Source: Meiothermus sp. Pnk-1
GTDB taxonomy: Bacteria; Deinococcota; Deinococci; Deinococcales; Thermaceae
Direction: 5' to 3'
Assembly: GCF_003226535.1 (NCBI RefSeq)
Contig: NZ_QKOB01000002.1
Location: forward strand, 248,001-312,000
Length of the DNA stretch: 64,000 nt
Every line of letters starts with the position of its first letter. Position 1 is the first letter of the stretch. A model generated the notes under the pieces. That model saw only the letters and a list, made by a program, of their open reading frames with translations. It made no database searches and was not told where the DNA came from. The position numbers and the translations under genes are program-made. This document shows, piece after piece, positions 40,776 to 49,992 of the stretch.

Positions 40776-42980
40776 ATGCGGACGCTTTGGATCCTGTTGG
40801 GGTCGCTCGGGGGGCTCGCCGGAACTTATCTGCTTCACCTTGGCGAGGGGTACCGGTTTCCCTGGCTGTTGATCGCCGTAGCTACCCTAGCCTCGCTCTT
40901 CGGCCTGGCCTGGGGGCTGCTGGGAGCAGCCGCAGCCTGGGGGTTGGAGGGGCTGCTCCCGGGGGGCCATCCGGGGTATGCCGCGCCGGTCCTATTGGCT
41001 GCGGTGTTGCTCGCCGACTTTGGGGGCAAGGAACTGCGCCGCGCGTACCAGCGGCAAAGGGAGACCGCGGCTCAGCTGACGCTGCTGGTAGCGGCGCTGG
41101 AGGAGCTCTCCGGCCTCACCAGCCAAGAGGCCATTCTGCGGGCCTTGCCGGGGTTGCTGGGGCGCTATGACCAGGGGCACGTGGCGGTATGGCAACCTCA
41201 GCCGGGTGGGCTGCGCCTGGTATGGGTAGAAGGCCTCGATGATCAGCCTCCGCTCTGGGTTCCTGACAGCGGGGTGATGGGGCGCTGTGTGCGCGAAGGC
41301 CGGGCGGTATACGTCCCGGATGTGCGCCAAGACTCCACCTACATCGCTGCTCCCCAGCGCGGTCTCCGAAGCGAACTGGCCTTGCCGCTCAAAGAGCGCG
41401 GCCAGGTGGTGGCGGTGCTCAACCTCGAGCGCAGCCGCCCCTTTGGTCGGCACGAGCTAGAGGGGCTCGAGCGCTTCGCCCGTGCGGTGAGCTTGCAGCT
41501 TAGCCAGCTCTCCGAGCGGGCCGAGCTGCAATTTTTGAACCAGCTTTCGGCTTCGTTGGACTCGGCCAGTACCCCCTCTGGAGTAGCCGAGCGGGCCTTG
41601 GCCTTGCTAGCCCAGGCGCTGGGGGTGGATCAGGGCAGGTTGTGGATGCAGCAAGGTAGCCGGATGGTGGCGGTGGCGGGGTTTGGCGGGGTGGATGAGG
41701 CAGAGGAGATCCCTTACGGCCAGGGGTTGGTGTGGCAGGTCTACGCCACCGGTCGGCCTATCTACGCGCAAAACTACGGCGATGTCCCCCAGGCGCTACC
41801 CCGCTTTCGCGAGGCTATCGGAGGGGTGGTGGTGCACCCGGTCTTGCTGCCTAACCAAGAGCGCCCACGTCTGGTGCTTTCCCTCTACCAGGGTTCCCCT
41901 CGGCGTTGGCGGGAGAGCGAGCAGGACTTGTTGGCGGCGGCCTGCCGTACCCTGGGCCTGGCCTTGGAGGGGGTGTTGGCTGCACAACAGCGCGACGTGC
42001 TCATCTCCTTGGCGCGCGAGGCGGTGGAGATCCCCGCGGAAGCGGTGTACGAGAGGCTGCTGCGGGCAGCGGTGCACATGGTGCCGGGGGCGGAAGCCGG
42101 CAGCTTGGTGGTGCGGGAGGGATCGAGGTTTTGCTACAAGGCCCTTCTGGGCTACGAGGAGGGGCTGAGGGGCCAGTCCTTCAGCGAGGCCGAGGAGCTT
42201 CGCTGGTATGCCGGGGCGGCTGACGACTGGCGAAGGGGCGAGCCGCGTATCCTCTCCAGGCTTTCCACCGATTTCACCCGCCTCAAGGGTGAAGCTCTGG
42301 GGGCGGCGGGGCGGGTCGAGGAGATCGCAGCCAACCTGGCCTTACCCGTGGCCCACCGCGGAGAAGTGCTGGCGGTGTTGTACCTCGATAACTTGCACGA
42401 CCCTGCGGCCTTCGGTGAGGACTCCCTGTACGCGGCCCGGTTTTTCGCCGCTCCCATCGCGGCTTTGCTGCACGGGGTACGCTACCGGGAGCTTTTGGAA
42501 CAGGCCGCCACCACCGACCCGCTGACCGGGCTGGCCAACCGGCGGGCCTTTGATCAGCGCCTGGAAGAGGAGTTCGGGCGCGCAGAGCGTTACGGCCAGC
42601 CGCTTTCCCTGCTGGTGATGGACCTCTCCGGCTTCAAGCAGGTCAACGACCGCCTGGGGCACGCCAAGGGCGATGAGGCGCTGGTGGAGGTGGCCCGGGT
42701 GCTGAGGGCCAACCAGCGCGATGGCGATACCCTGTTTCGCTGGGGTGGGGACGAATTTGCGGCCCTATTGCCCCACACCGAGCTGAGCGGCGCGGTAAAA
42801 GCGGCCCAGCGCTATGCGGAGTCCATCCGGCGGATTTGTCTCGAGGGCCTCGCCCTCGGGGTAAACATCGGGGTAGCTACCTATCCGGGCGATGCGGATG
42901 ATCCCGAGGCGCTGCTGCGGGAGGCCGATGAGCGGATGTACCGGGCCAAGCGCTGCGGGGTGTCAGTGCTGGAGGCTTAG
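40776..42980 (+). CDS. Membrane GAF-GGDEF diguanylate cyclase
   Basis: The ATG at 40776 gives about 734 residues; a GTG at 40764 is an alternative. Two to three N-terminal membrane helices (LWILLGSLGGLAGTYLL, WLLIAVATLASLFGLAWGLL) precede three GAF-like domains (about 110-260, 260-420, 420-570) and a C-terminal GGDEF domain with an intact WGGDEFAALL loop. Upstream of it, RDGD at the usual five-residue distance is an RxxD inhibitory site, so product feedback is expected. It synthesises cyclic di-GMP from GTP in response to signals sensed by the GAF array. Confidence 0.92.
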   Translation: MRTLWILLGSLGGLAGTYLLHLGEGYRFPWLLIAVATLASLFGLAWGLLGAAAAWGLEGLLPGGHPGYAAPVLLAAVLLADFGGKELRRAYQRQRETAAQLTLLVAALEELSGLTSQEAILRALPGLLGRYDQGHVAVWQPQPGGLRLVWVEGLDDQPPLWVPDSGVMGRCVREGRAVYVPDVRQDSTYIAAPQRGLRSELALPLKERGQVVAVLNLERSRPFGRHELEGLERFARAVSLQLSQLSERAELQFLNQLSASLDSASTPSGVAERALALLAQALGVDQGRLWMQQGSRMVAVAGFGGVDEAEEIPYGQGLVWQVYATGRPIYAQNYGDVPQALPRFREAIGGVVVHPVLLPNQERPRLVLSLYQGSPRRWRESEQDLLAAACRTLGLALEGVLAAQQRDVLISLAREAVEIPAEAVYERLLRAAVHMVPGAEAGSLVVREGSRFCYKALLGYEEGLRGQSFSEAEELRWYAGAADDWRRGEPRILSRLSTDFTRLKGEALGAAGRVEEIAANLALPVAHRGEVLAVLYLDNLHDPAAFGEDSLYAARFFAAPIAALLHGVRYRELLEQAATTDPLTGLANRRAFDQRLEEEFGRAERYGQPLSLLVMDLSGFKQVNDRLGHAKGDEALVEVARVLRANQRDGDTLFRWGGDEFAALLPHTELSGAVKAAQRYAESIRRICLEGLALGVNIGVATYPGDADDPEALLREADERMYRAKRCGVSVLEA

Positions 42981-43033
42981 GGGATGGGCATTTTTTACAG
43001 CGCGGATGAGCCAGCCTGGGTAAGATTCTATTG

Positions 43034-45535
43034 ATGAATCCGCCCGACCCCGGCTCGGAGAAGCCCCCTTCCTTTCCCAGAGGTCAGAGGGAGGAAGTGG
43101 CGCTGCTGCTGGAGTTGAGCCGGATCTTGGCGGTCCAGCTGGAGCTACCCCAGATCTACCGCCAAGCCGTGGAGGCTGTGGCGCGCACCTTCGGCTACGC
43201 CTTGGTTTCGCTGTACACGGTGGAGGGGGCGGAGCTGGTGCTGCAGCACCAGGTGGGGTACAGCCGGTTCATCGAGCGTATCGCCCTGGGGGAAGGAACC
43301 ATGTCCCGTGCGGTGAGCAGTGGCCAGACCGTGTTTATCCCCGAGGCTGCGCGCGAGCCGGATTTCCTCTACGCCCTCCCGGGAATTACCTCAATGGTGG
43401 CGGTGCCGATCTATGCCCGAGGCCAGGTGCGCGCGGTGCTATGTGTGGAGAGCATAGGTTTCTCGCTCTGCGAAGGGGATTGCCGCCTGCTCGAGGGGGT
43501 GGCCTTGCAGGTGGGTGGGGCGGTGGAGCGGGGGTTGCTGGCTGCTGCGCTGCTGGAAGGGGAGCGGCTGTACCGTGCCCTGGTAGAGACCATGCCCGCG
43601 GCGCTGGTGCTGTTCGACGAGAAGCGCTTCGTCTACGCCAACCCCCGGGCGTTAGAACTCCTCGGGGTATGTTCTTTGGAAGGGTTGCAGCAGCGGAGCC
43701 TGGCCGACTTTAGCCACCCGGAGGCCCCCTTGAGCCTCGAGCGCTACCTCCGGGTGCTGCAAGGAGAAGCCATAGAACGCGCCGAGGACCGGCTAAACAA
43801 CCTGCGGGGGGAGGTGATTGACTTCGAGGTGAGCGCGTACCCCGTAGAGCTAGATGGGAGGGTTCTGGGGCTGGCCATGGGGCAGGACATCACCCAGCGC
43901 AAGCGGGCCGAGGCCGCCCTCAGGCGCAGCGAGAACCTGCTGCGTACCCTGATGCAGCATAGCCGTGAGGTGGTGCAGATCCTTGACCCCCAGGGAAACT
44001 TGCTCTACACCTCGACAAACGCCGCGGTGCTGGGGTTTGGCACTTCGCAAAGCCTCCTCAGCTGGGTGGTTCCCGAGCATCGGGACAAGGCCGGCCACCT
44101 GTTCGCGGAGGCCTTGGGCCGTACTGAAGGGGTGGGACCGGCGATCTTGCCCCTGCAAAACCCCTCTTCCCCGGAGGAATGGGCGTGGTTCGAGGTCTCC
44201 TGGGAGAACCGGTTGGCCGATCCCGACATCGGAGGGATCGTGCTGCGGGCGCGGGATGTTAGCGAGCAAAGGGCTTACCAGGCCACCATTCAACATCTGG
44301 CTTACCACGACGAACTCACCGGTCTGCCCAACCGCCGCAGCTTCCACGAGCAGGCCGCGGCAATACTGCGTCGCGCGGCATCGGAGGGGAGTGGGTGTGC
44401 GCTACTTTACCTGGACTTAGACCAATTCAAGGGCATCAACGATTCATTGGGGCACGCCGCGGGGGATAAGCTCTTGTTGCAGGTGGCTCGTCGGCTGGAG
44501 CGGTGCGTACGGGAGGGGGATCTGCTGGCTCGGCTGGGTGGCGATGAGATGGCCATTATGGCAAAAGGAGTTGGCGAGGCCGGTGCTCAAGCCCTGGCTG
44601 GGCGGGTGCGCAGCGCCTTCGCCGAGCCCTTTTCGCTGAGCGGGTTGCAGGTGGTGGTGACCGTCAGTATCGGCATAGCCCTGTTTCCTCAGCATGGGGC
44701 GGACCTGGACGGGCTGATGCGGGCGGCCGATCTCGCCATGTACGCCTCCAAGGAGGGGCGGGACCGGTGGACGGTGTATCAGCCGCGCTTCTATCGCGCA
44801 TCGCGGCGTCAGCTCGAGCTGCTGCAAGACCTGCGCAAAGCCTTGCGGGAGGACGCCCTCAAGCTGGTGTATCAGCCAATCCTGCCCCTGCGACAGGAGC
44901 TGGCGCCAAAGGCCGAGGCGTTGTTGCGCTGGGTTCACCCTGCGCGCGGTCTTATCCCTCCGACGGAGTTTATCCCTCTGGCCGAGGTCCACGGTCTGGC
45001 CTCGGCCCTGGACACGTGGGTGCTCAGGCAGGCGCTACGGGAGGGGCCCTCGAAATCGTTTCAGATAGGCGTCAACCTTTCGGCCATAACCCTGCTAAAC
45101 CCCCGCCTGGTCCGGTGGCTGAACCGCGCGCTGCGTTCGGCCAAGCTAGATCCCAGCAGCTTGTACCTCGAGGTGACCGAGACCAGCTTGCTGCGCGACT
45201 TTGCCTCCGCCCGGGCCAACCTCGAGGCGGTGCGCCAGCTAGAGGTACAGGTGGCCTTGGACGACTTTGGCGTAGGGCACACCACCCTGGCTTACCTTAG
45301 CCGCCTGCCGGTGGATCTGGTCAAGGTGGACCGCAGCTTTACCGCAGGCATCGGTAACCCTTCGGGAGAGGCGCTCTTGGCGGGCATTCTATCCCTGGCA
45401 AAGGGGCTGGGGATGTCTACGGTGGTCGAGGGGGTGGAGACCCCCCCTCAGCTCGACTGGCTGCGGGCTAACGGTTGCGACTACGTGCAGGGCTACTTTA
45501 TAGCCAAGCCCGGCGGGCGGGAGGAGTTAGCCTGA
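43034..45535 (+). CDS. GAF-PAS-PAS-GGDEF-EAL c-di-GMP protein
   Basis: This 833-residue soluble protein starts at ATG 43034. Domains are GAF (20-170), PAS (180-290), PAS (295-420), GGDEF (420-580) and EAL (590-830). The cyclase signature reads RLGGDEMAIM, with Met replacing the final Phe, and REGD five residues before gives an RxxD site. The EAL half keeps AEALLRW, NLSAITL, VTETS, LDDFGVGHTTL, VKVDRSF and VEGVE, so it should be active. The protein may be bifunctional or act mainly as a phosphodiesterase. Its stop overlaps the convergent mgtE stop by nine bases. Confidence 0.9.
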   Translation: MNPPDPGSEKPPSFPRGQREEVALLLELSRILAVQLELPQIYRQAVEAVARTFGYALVSLYTVEGAELVLQHQVGYSRFIERIALGEGTMSRAVSSGQTVFIPEAAREPDFLYALPGITSMVAVPIYARGQVRAVLCVESIGFSLCEGDCRLLEGVALQVGGAVERGLLAAALLEGERLYRALVETMPAALVLFDEKRFVYANPRALELLGVCSLEGLQQRSLADFSHPEAPLSLERYLRVLQGEAIERAEDRLNNLRGEVIDFEVSAYPVELDGRVLGLAMGQDITQRKRAEAALRRSENLLRTLMQHSREVVQILDPQGNLLYTSTNAAVLGFGTSQSLLSWVVPEHRDKAGHLFAEALGRTEGVGPAILPLQNPSSPEEWAWFEVSWENRLADPDIGGIVLRARDVSEQRAYQATIQHLAYHDELTGLPNRRSFHEQAAAILRRAASEGSGCALLYLDLDQFKGINDSLGHAAGDKLLLQVARRLERCVREGDLLARLGGDEMAIMAKGVGEAGAQALAGRVRSAFAEPFSLSGLQVVVTVSIGIALFPQHGADLDGLMRAADLAMYASKEGRDRWTVYQPRFYRASRRQLELLQDLRKALREDALKLVYQPILPLRQELAPKAEALLRWVHPARGLIPPTEFIPLAEVHGLASALDTWVLRQALREGPSKSFQIGVNLSAITLLNPRLVRWLNRALRSAKLDPSSLYLEVTETSLLRDFASARANLEAVRQLEVQVALDDFGVGHTTLAYLSRLPVDLVKVDRSFTAGIGNPSGEALLAGILSLAKGLGMSTVVEGVETPPQLDWLRANGCDYVQGYFIAKPGGREELA

Positions 45536-46894
45536 GAGGTGGAGCAGCCAGCGCGCCATGCTCAAATAGATCACTAGCCCGGTGATGTCGCTTAGGGTAG
45601 CGATGAGCGGGTTGGAGATGAGGGCGGGGTCGAGGCCGACTTTTTTGATCCCGATGGGCAGCAGCGCGCCAAGGATGTTGGTCGCGGTCATCAGCACCGC
45701 CAGCGAGGCCGCCACCACCAACAAGATTTCCCCGTGGCCGTCTATCCATACCTTGATGGAAAGCAAAGCCGCCAGGGTGATGCCCAGCAGGGCTCCTACC
45801 GAGAATTCCTTGAGCAGAATCCGCCACCAATCCCGGCCCCGGATGTCTCCGGTGGCGAGCGCTCGTACGATGAGTGTGCTGGATTGGTTGCCGGTGTTGC
45901 CACCAGCGCCGAGCAGGATAGTGATGTAAAAGGTCAGGGCGGTCACCGCCTGGAGAGTTTTTTGAAAACCTTCCAATATGCTGCTGGAGAACATCGCCCC
46001 CACGATCAGGATCACCAGCCAGCGCACCCTAGCGCTCCACAAGTCCCATACGCTGCTGCGGCTGTACACCAGCTCGGGCGACTCCACCGCCCCCAGGCGG
46101 TATATGTCCTCCGTGGCTTCCTCTTGGATCACGTCCACCACGTCGTCAATGGTGATGATCCCGGAGAGTACTCCTTCCTCGTCCACCACCGGCAGCACCG
46201 TGAAGTTGTAGTCGGCCATGAGCCGGGCTACTTCCTCTTGGTCGGTATCGGTGCGCACCCGTACCACGTCGGGGTTCATGATCTCGCGGACTTTGGTCTT
46301 GGGATCGGCTACGATCAGATCGCGCAAGGAGAGCACCCCCTCGAGCCGATTCGCCGCGTCTACCACGTAGAGGTAGTAGACCTGTTCGGCGTCGGGGGCC
46401 GCCCGGCGCAGGAAGCGAAAAACCTCGTCCACCGTCATCGAATCGCGCAGGGCGATGTACTCCGGGGTCATCAGCCCCCCGGCTTCGTCCTCTTCGTACT
46501 CGGAGAGCTCCTCCACCTCGGCCCGCGTCTCGGGGTCCAGCTGCTCGAGCAGGGCCTCGGCCTGCTGGGGGTTCTCCTCCTCAACAGCTTGAAGGGCATC
46601 GGTCAGGTCATCGAGAGAGAGCTCGCCCAGCAGCTCTTTGACCCGCCAAGGCGGTAAGGCCTCCAACAACTCGGTCTGCTCGCCTTCCTCGAGGTGGCTG
46701 AAAACCTCGGCGGCCTCCTCAGGGGGCAGCAGGGTCAGCACGGTAAAGCGCTGCTCTCGGGAGAGCTCGTCCCAGTGCTCCAGGAGCTCCTGCGGGTAGA
46801 GCTCGCCTAGGGCTTGCTGCACCTGTTGCGCATCGCCCCCGGCCAAAGCTTGCCGCAAAGCCTGCCATCCGGCCTGTACATCCATCTCCGGCAT
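45527..46894 (-). CDS. mgtE: Mg2+ transporter MgtE
   Basis: This 455-residue protein matches the well-studied Thermus MgtE in length and layout. It has an acidic N-domain of helical repeats (LGELYPQELLEHWDELSREQRF, LPPEEAAEVFSHLEEGEQ). A CBS pair follows (MTPEYIALRDSMTVDEVF; IMNPDVVRVRTDTDQEEVARLMADYNFTVLPVVD given in part). A long plug helix and five membrane helices complete it. The pore selectivity Asp lies in SNPLIATLSDITGLV. Mg2+ bound to the acidic N-domain and CBS pair closes the channel. A structured leader lies upstream (46920-47100). Start ATG has GGGGGAAAC before it. Confidence 0.95.
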   Translation of the reverse strand: MPEMDVQAGWQALRQALAGGDAQQVQQALGELYPQELLEHWDELSREQRFTVLTLLPPEEAAEVFSHLEEGEQTELLEALPPWRVKELLGELSLDDLTDALQAVEEENPQQAEALLEQLDPETRAEVEELSEYEEDEAGGLMTPEYIALRDSMTVDEVFRFLRRAAPDAEQVYYLYVVDAANRLEGVLSLRDLIVADPKTKVREIMNPDVVRVRTDTDQEEVARLMADYNFTVLPVVDEEGVLSGIITIDDVVDVIQEEATEDIYRLGAVESPELVYSRSSVWDLWSARVRWLVILIVGAMFSSSILEGFQKTLQAVTALTFYITILLGAGGNTGNQSSTLIVRALATGDIRGRDWWRILLKEFSVGALLGITLAALLSIKVWIDGHGEILLVVAASLAVLMTATNILGALLPIGIKKVGLDPALISNPLIATLSDITGLVIYLSMARWLLHLSG

Positions 46895-46944
46895 GTTTCC
46901 CCCTTTCCGCGTAAGACAGCGTGGTTCGCTGCGGGAGAAAGCAT

Positions 46945-47081
46945 CCGTGGCCTTCTGCGAATTGTCAGAGGGGAGCTATTCGGTGCCTGAGTGAGGCACC
47001 GTCTCACTCTGACGACTCGAACTGGAATCTTCCACGGTACCTCCTCGGCAAAGACAACCCGGCTAGACCTGTTCTAGCGGG
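46945..47081 (-). ncRNA. Structured 5' leader of mgtE, candidate riboswitch
   Basis: Within the 240-base leader several helices fold in nested order. GTCAGAG (46964-46970) pairs with CTCTGAC (47007-47013). Inside this, CGGTGCCT pairs with AGGCACCG (46981-47001). CCGTGG (46945-46950) can pair with CCACGG (47032-47037) to close the whole structure, but those bases also form a TGGAA/TTCCA hairpin (47023-47034), giving two exclusive folds. A further hairpin lies at 47058-47081. I do not recognise the M-box or another known class. Regulation is inferred from structure and position. Confidence 0.5.
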
Positions 47082-47100
47082 TGGCAAAAAAGCCTCTGTT

Positions 47101-47130
47101 AGATTAGCACCGGGGAGTTTTCCTAAGCAA
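47101..47130 (-). promoter_or_regulatory. Candidate promoter of mgtE leader
   Basis: On the minus strand TTGCTT (47125-47130) and TAATCT (47101-47106) are 18 bases apart, giving a leader of roughly 200 bases before mgtE. Confidence 0.45.
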
Positions 47131-47135
47131 GCTTT

Positions 47136-47678
47136 TTATTGGCTGCGGATCAGCAGCGCTTGGAGCTTCTCGAGATGGGCGGTTTCGTCTGCGATTAGGG
47201 ACTGGGCCAGCGCCGCAATCTTTGGGTTTCGGGAACGGGCCTCCACCATCTTGGCCATATTGACGGTGGAAAAATGGTTGGTGAGCATCAGGTTGGCGAA
47301 CACCGAATGGACGTTTTCGCTCTTTTGGCTTTCCCGAAGGTTTACCCAGTCTTTATACATCTCGCGCTTCATCGTGGCCTCGGCGCTGGGCTCGAGGCCC
47401 CCTAGCTGCTGGAGGAGGGCTTTCCATTCGTTGATGCGCTCTTTTCGCTCCTTGATGAGGGCCTGCACCCAGCTTCGCATCTGGGGGTCTTGCGCTTGGG
47501 GCAGGTAAGCTTCGGCCATGTCTAGCATTCCCTGGTAGTGGGGAATCAGCATGGAGACCAGCACCCGGTCAAAGTTGCGGCTGGGGGATCTGTTCAGCAC
47601 CTCCCAGATGTCAGAGCCACTGAAGCCGCACCCCAAGGCCGATCCAATGAGAACCACCAACCCCGCCAGCTTGCGCAT
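47136..47678 (-). CDS. DUF305 lipoprotein
   Basis: This 180-residue protein starts at ATG 47678 (MRKLAGLVVLIGSALGC) with GGAGG upstream. The N-terminus is a lipoprotein signal with Cys after GSAL, so it should be anchored at the membrane surface. The DUF305 domain, a ferritin-like four-helix fold, is shown by NFDRVLVSMLIPHYQGMLDMAEAYL, with MLTNHFSTVNMAKMVEA and ADETAHLEKLQALL. Its Met/His-rich helices often bind copper or silver. No metal gene is adjacent; the function is inferred from the family. Confidence 0.85.
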   Translation of the reverse strand: MRKLAGLVVLIGSALGCGFSGSDIWEVLNRSPSRNFDRVLVSMLIPHYQGMLDMAEAYLPQAQDPQMRSWVQALIKERKERINEWKALLQQLGGLEPSAEATMKREMYKDWVNLRESQKSENVHSVFANLMLTNHFSTVNMAKMVEARSRNPKIAALAQSLIADETAHLEKLQALLIRSQ

Positions 47679-47896
47679 CGCTCCAACCTCCGGGGGCCAC
47701 CCCGAGCCCATTGTGGTCCTCGAGGGTCGGTTATAGCAAGCCATGCCGACCCAAGTTGATATTGACACGCTCAAGGTCTTGCTGCTACCCTGGCGGTCGG
47801 CCTTGAAGAAGTGGGCCGGAAATCACACAAAAAGCTTGAGTGATTTCTTGAGGCCACGCAGGCGGGTCCGGGCTTTTGAAGTAGGGTGAGTTACGC

Positions 47897-49201
47897 ATGT
47901 TCGAGACGCTAAGCCAACGCATCCGCGCAGCGGTAGACAAGCTGCGCGGGCGGGGTCGGATCAGCGAGGCCGACCTCAAGACCACCCTGCGCGAGATCCG
48001 CATGAGCTTGCTCGAGGCCGATGTGAACTTCGAAGTGGCGAAGGCTTTTGTCGGCGCCGTGCAGGAGAAGGCCTTGGGGGCTCGGGTGCTGGAGAGCCTC
48101 ACGCCCGCCGAGCAGATCTTGACCATCGTCTACAACGAACTGGTCCAGACCCTGGGTGGCGAGGCCAGGCAGCCCACCTTGAAAAGCGAGGGCAACCTGT
48201 GGTTCATGGTGGGTTTGCAGGGTTCGGGCAAGACTACCACCAGCGGCAAGCTGGCGGCTTTCTATAAGTCCAAAGGCCGCCGCCCCCTGCTGGTAGCCGC
48301 CGATACCCAGCGCCCCGCGGCCCGCGAGCAGCTTAGGATCTTGGGGGAGAAGGTGGGGGTGCCGGTGCTCGAAGTGGCCGACGGGGAGCGCCCCGAGGTC
48401 ACTGCCCGCCGCCTCCGGGAACACCTTACCTTCGACTACCGCGACCTGGTAATCGTGGACACCGCCGGGCGCTTGCAGATTGACGAGGCCCTGATGGGCG
48501 AACTCGCCAGGCTCAAAGAGGTGCTGCGCCCTACCGAGACTTTCTTGGTAATAGATGCCATGACCGGCCAGGAGGCGCTCAACGTCTCCAAAGCCTTCGA
48601 CGAGCGCATCGGGGTCAGCGGGCTGATCCTCACCAAGCTCGACGGCGACGCCCGGGGTGGGGCGGCGCTCTCGGCGCGGCACGTCACGCAAAAGCCCATC
48701 GTCTTCGCCGGGGTCTCGGAGAAGATCGAGGGCCTCGAGCCCTTCTACCCCGACCGTCTGGCCCAGCGCATCCTGGGCATGGGCGACCTCCAGACCCTTC
48801 TGGAGAGGGCCAAGGCTGCCGAGCTCGAGGCCCCCCCCAAGGCTCCCGGGGAGATCACGCTCGAGGACCTGATTGCCCAGATGCGCCAGATGCGCAAGAT
48901 GGGCTCTTTTGCCGACATCCTCAAGATGATCCCGGGGGTTTCCCGGGCGTTGCCGCCCGGGTTCACGGTGGACGAAAAGGCCGTCAACCGGCTCGAGGCC
49001 ATCGTGCTCTCGATGACCCCAGCGGAGCGCCGCGACCCCCGGATCCTCAACGCCTCGCGCCGCAAGCGCATCGCGGCGGGTTCCGGCACCAGCGTGCAGG
49101 AGGTCAACCGGCTCATCAAAACCTTCGAGGAGACCAAGAGCCTGATGAAATCTTTGGCCAAGCAAAGGGGGCGGGGCTTCCGCAACCCGTTTGGAAGATA
49201 G
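47897..49201 (+). CDS. ffh: Signal recognition particle GTPase Ffh
   Basis: This 434-residue SRP54 homologue has an N domain, a G domain with [15 protein letters not shown] (P-loop), [18 protein letters not shown] and [10 protein letters not shown], and a Met-rich M domain ([23 protein letters not shown]) ending in [11 protein letters not shown]. It binds signal sequences and 4.5S RNA and targets ribosomes to FtsY at the membrane. GGTGAG precedes the start. rpsP follows 17 bases downstream, as in many bacteria. Confidence 0.97.
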   Translation: MFETLSQRIRAAVDKLRGRGRISEADLKTTLREIRMSLLEADVNFEVAKAFVGAVQEKALGARVLESLTPAEQILTIVYNELVQTLGGEARQPTLKSEGNLWFMVGLQGSGKTTTSGKLAAFYKSKGRRPLLVAADTQRPAAREQLRILGEKVGVPVLEVADGERPEVTARRLREHLTFDYRDLVIVDTAGRLQIDEALMGELARLKEVLRPTETFLVIDAMTGQEALNVSKAFDERIGVSGLILTKLDGDARGGAALSARHVTQKPIVFAGVSEKIEGLEPFYPDRLAQRILGMGDLQTLLERAKAAELEAPPKAPGEITLEDLIAQMRQMRKMGSFADILKMIPGVSRALPPGFTVDEKAVNRLEAIVLSMTPAERRDPRILNASRRKRIAAGSGTSVQEVNRLIKTFEETKSLMKSLAKQRGRGFRNPFGR

Positions 49202-49218
49202 CGCAAAAGGAGAACCTC

Positions 49219-49470
49219 ATGACCAAGATCCGTCTTTCCCGTTTTGGCTCCAAAGGCAACCCCCACTACCGCATCGTGGTGGTGGACGAGCGCAGCAAGC
49301 GCGATGGGGCTTACATCGAGCGCATCGGCTACTATGATCCTCGCAAAACCACCAAGGATTGGCTCAAGGTGGACGCCGAGCGGGCCAAATACTGGCTCGG
49401 CACCGGGGCTCAACCCACCGATACCGCCCGGAAGCTCCTAAAGCAGGCCGGGGTGATCGAAGACAAATAA
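49219..49470 (+). CDS. rpsP: 30S ribosomal protein S16
   Basis: This 83-residue protein is recognised by the universal N-terminus [26 protein letters not shown] and by [15 protein letters not shown] and [21 protein letters not shown] (given in part). S16 is an early assembly protein of the 30S subunit. AAAAGGAGAAC lies just before the start, and ffh ends 17 bases upstream, so the two are probably one transcript. An intergenic repeat region separates it from khpA. Confidence 0.97.
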   Translation: MTKIRLSRFGSKGNPHYRIVVVDERSKRDGAYIERIGYYDPRKTTKDWLKVDAERAKYWLGTGAQPTDTARKLLKQAGVIEDK

Positions 49471-49512
49471 TACCCCTTTATGCTGTACCCTTCACCCGTG
49501 ACCGTGGCCGAG

Positions 49513-49672
49513 CGAAGTGTCGTACGTCGTACGCCATACGCAAGACGCTAAACGCTGAACGCTGAACGCCAAACGCGGGGGACGATCCCCTTTGGGACGG
49601 CGTACCGCCGTACACCCAAGGGACGATCCCCTATCGGGACGGAGGAGGCTCCGTACACCGGGGGTGAGGGAA
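49513..49672. repeat. Intergenic dispersed repeat, copy 2
   Basis: The 287-base gap between rpsP and khpA contains short units of the type AACGCTGAACGCC and blocks GGGACGATCCCC-TTTGGGACG with an inverted repeat GGCGTACCGCC. The stretch 49588-49616 is identical to 37381-37409. No gene is seen here. It interrupts an otherwise tight operon. Confidence 0.8.
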
Positions 49673-49757
49673 TCTGCATGAAAGGGTATAACCACACTTG
49701 CGTGAGCTGATAGCCCCAACCCTCGAGGCTATCGGCTGTTTGCTATAAGCTATCGGC

Positions 49758-49976
49758 ATGAAGGATTTAGTCGAATACCTGGCCAAGGCCGTGGTGGACC
49801 AGCCCGAAGCGGTACGCGTGGACGAACGCCGGGGCCGCGAGGGGCTGATCTATTACGTGGAAACCGCCCCCTCCGACAAGGGCCGCCTGATTGGCCGTCA
49901 AGGCCGGGTCATCGAGAGCATCCGCACCGTGGTGCGGTCTTTTGCCAAGGGGCGAGTCTCGGTGGAGGTGAGGTAG
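49758..49976 (+). CDS. khpA: KH-domain RNA-binding protein KhpA
   Basis: This 72-residue protein matches the small KhpA/YlqC family. It has LVEYLAKAVVDQPEAVRVDE, strand GLIYYVETAPSDKGRLIGRQGRVIESIRTVV (given in full length less than the limit per piece: GRLIGRQGRVIESI holds the GxxG loop), and VSVEVR at the end. It binds RNA and in several bacteria pairs with KhpB to affect cell division and ribosomal steps. It lies between rpsP and rimM, its conserved position. The gene start is ATG 49758. Confidence 0.93.
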   Translation: MKDLVEYLAKAVVDQPEAVRVDERRGREGLIYYVETAPSDKGRLIGRQGRVIESIRTVVRSFAKGRVSVEVR

Positions 49977-49992
49977 GGGCTGAGTTTTTCCC

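Noticed and set aside
46920-47100. M-box Mg2+ riboswitch
   Set aside because: The position fits, but the conserved M-box sequence blocks are not visible. It is reported only as an unclassified structured leader.
47909-49165. 418-codon minus-strand frame over ffh
   Set aside because: It is a high-GC antisense shadow of a conserved gene.
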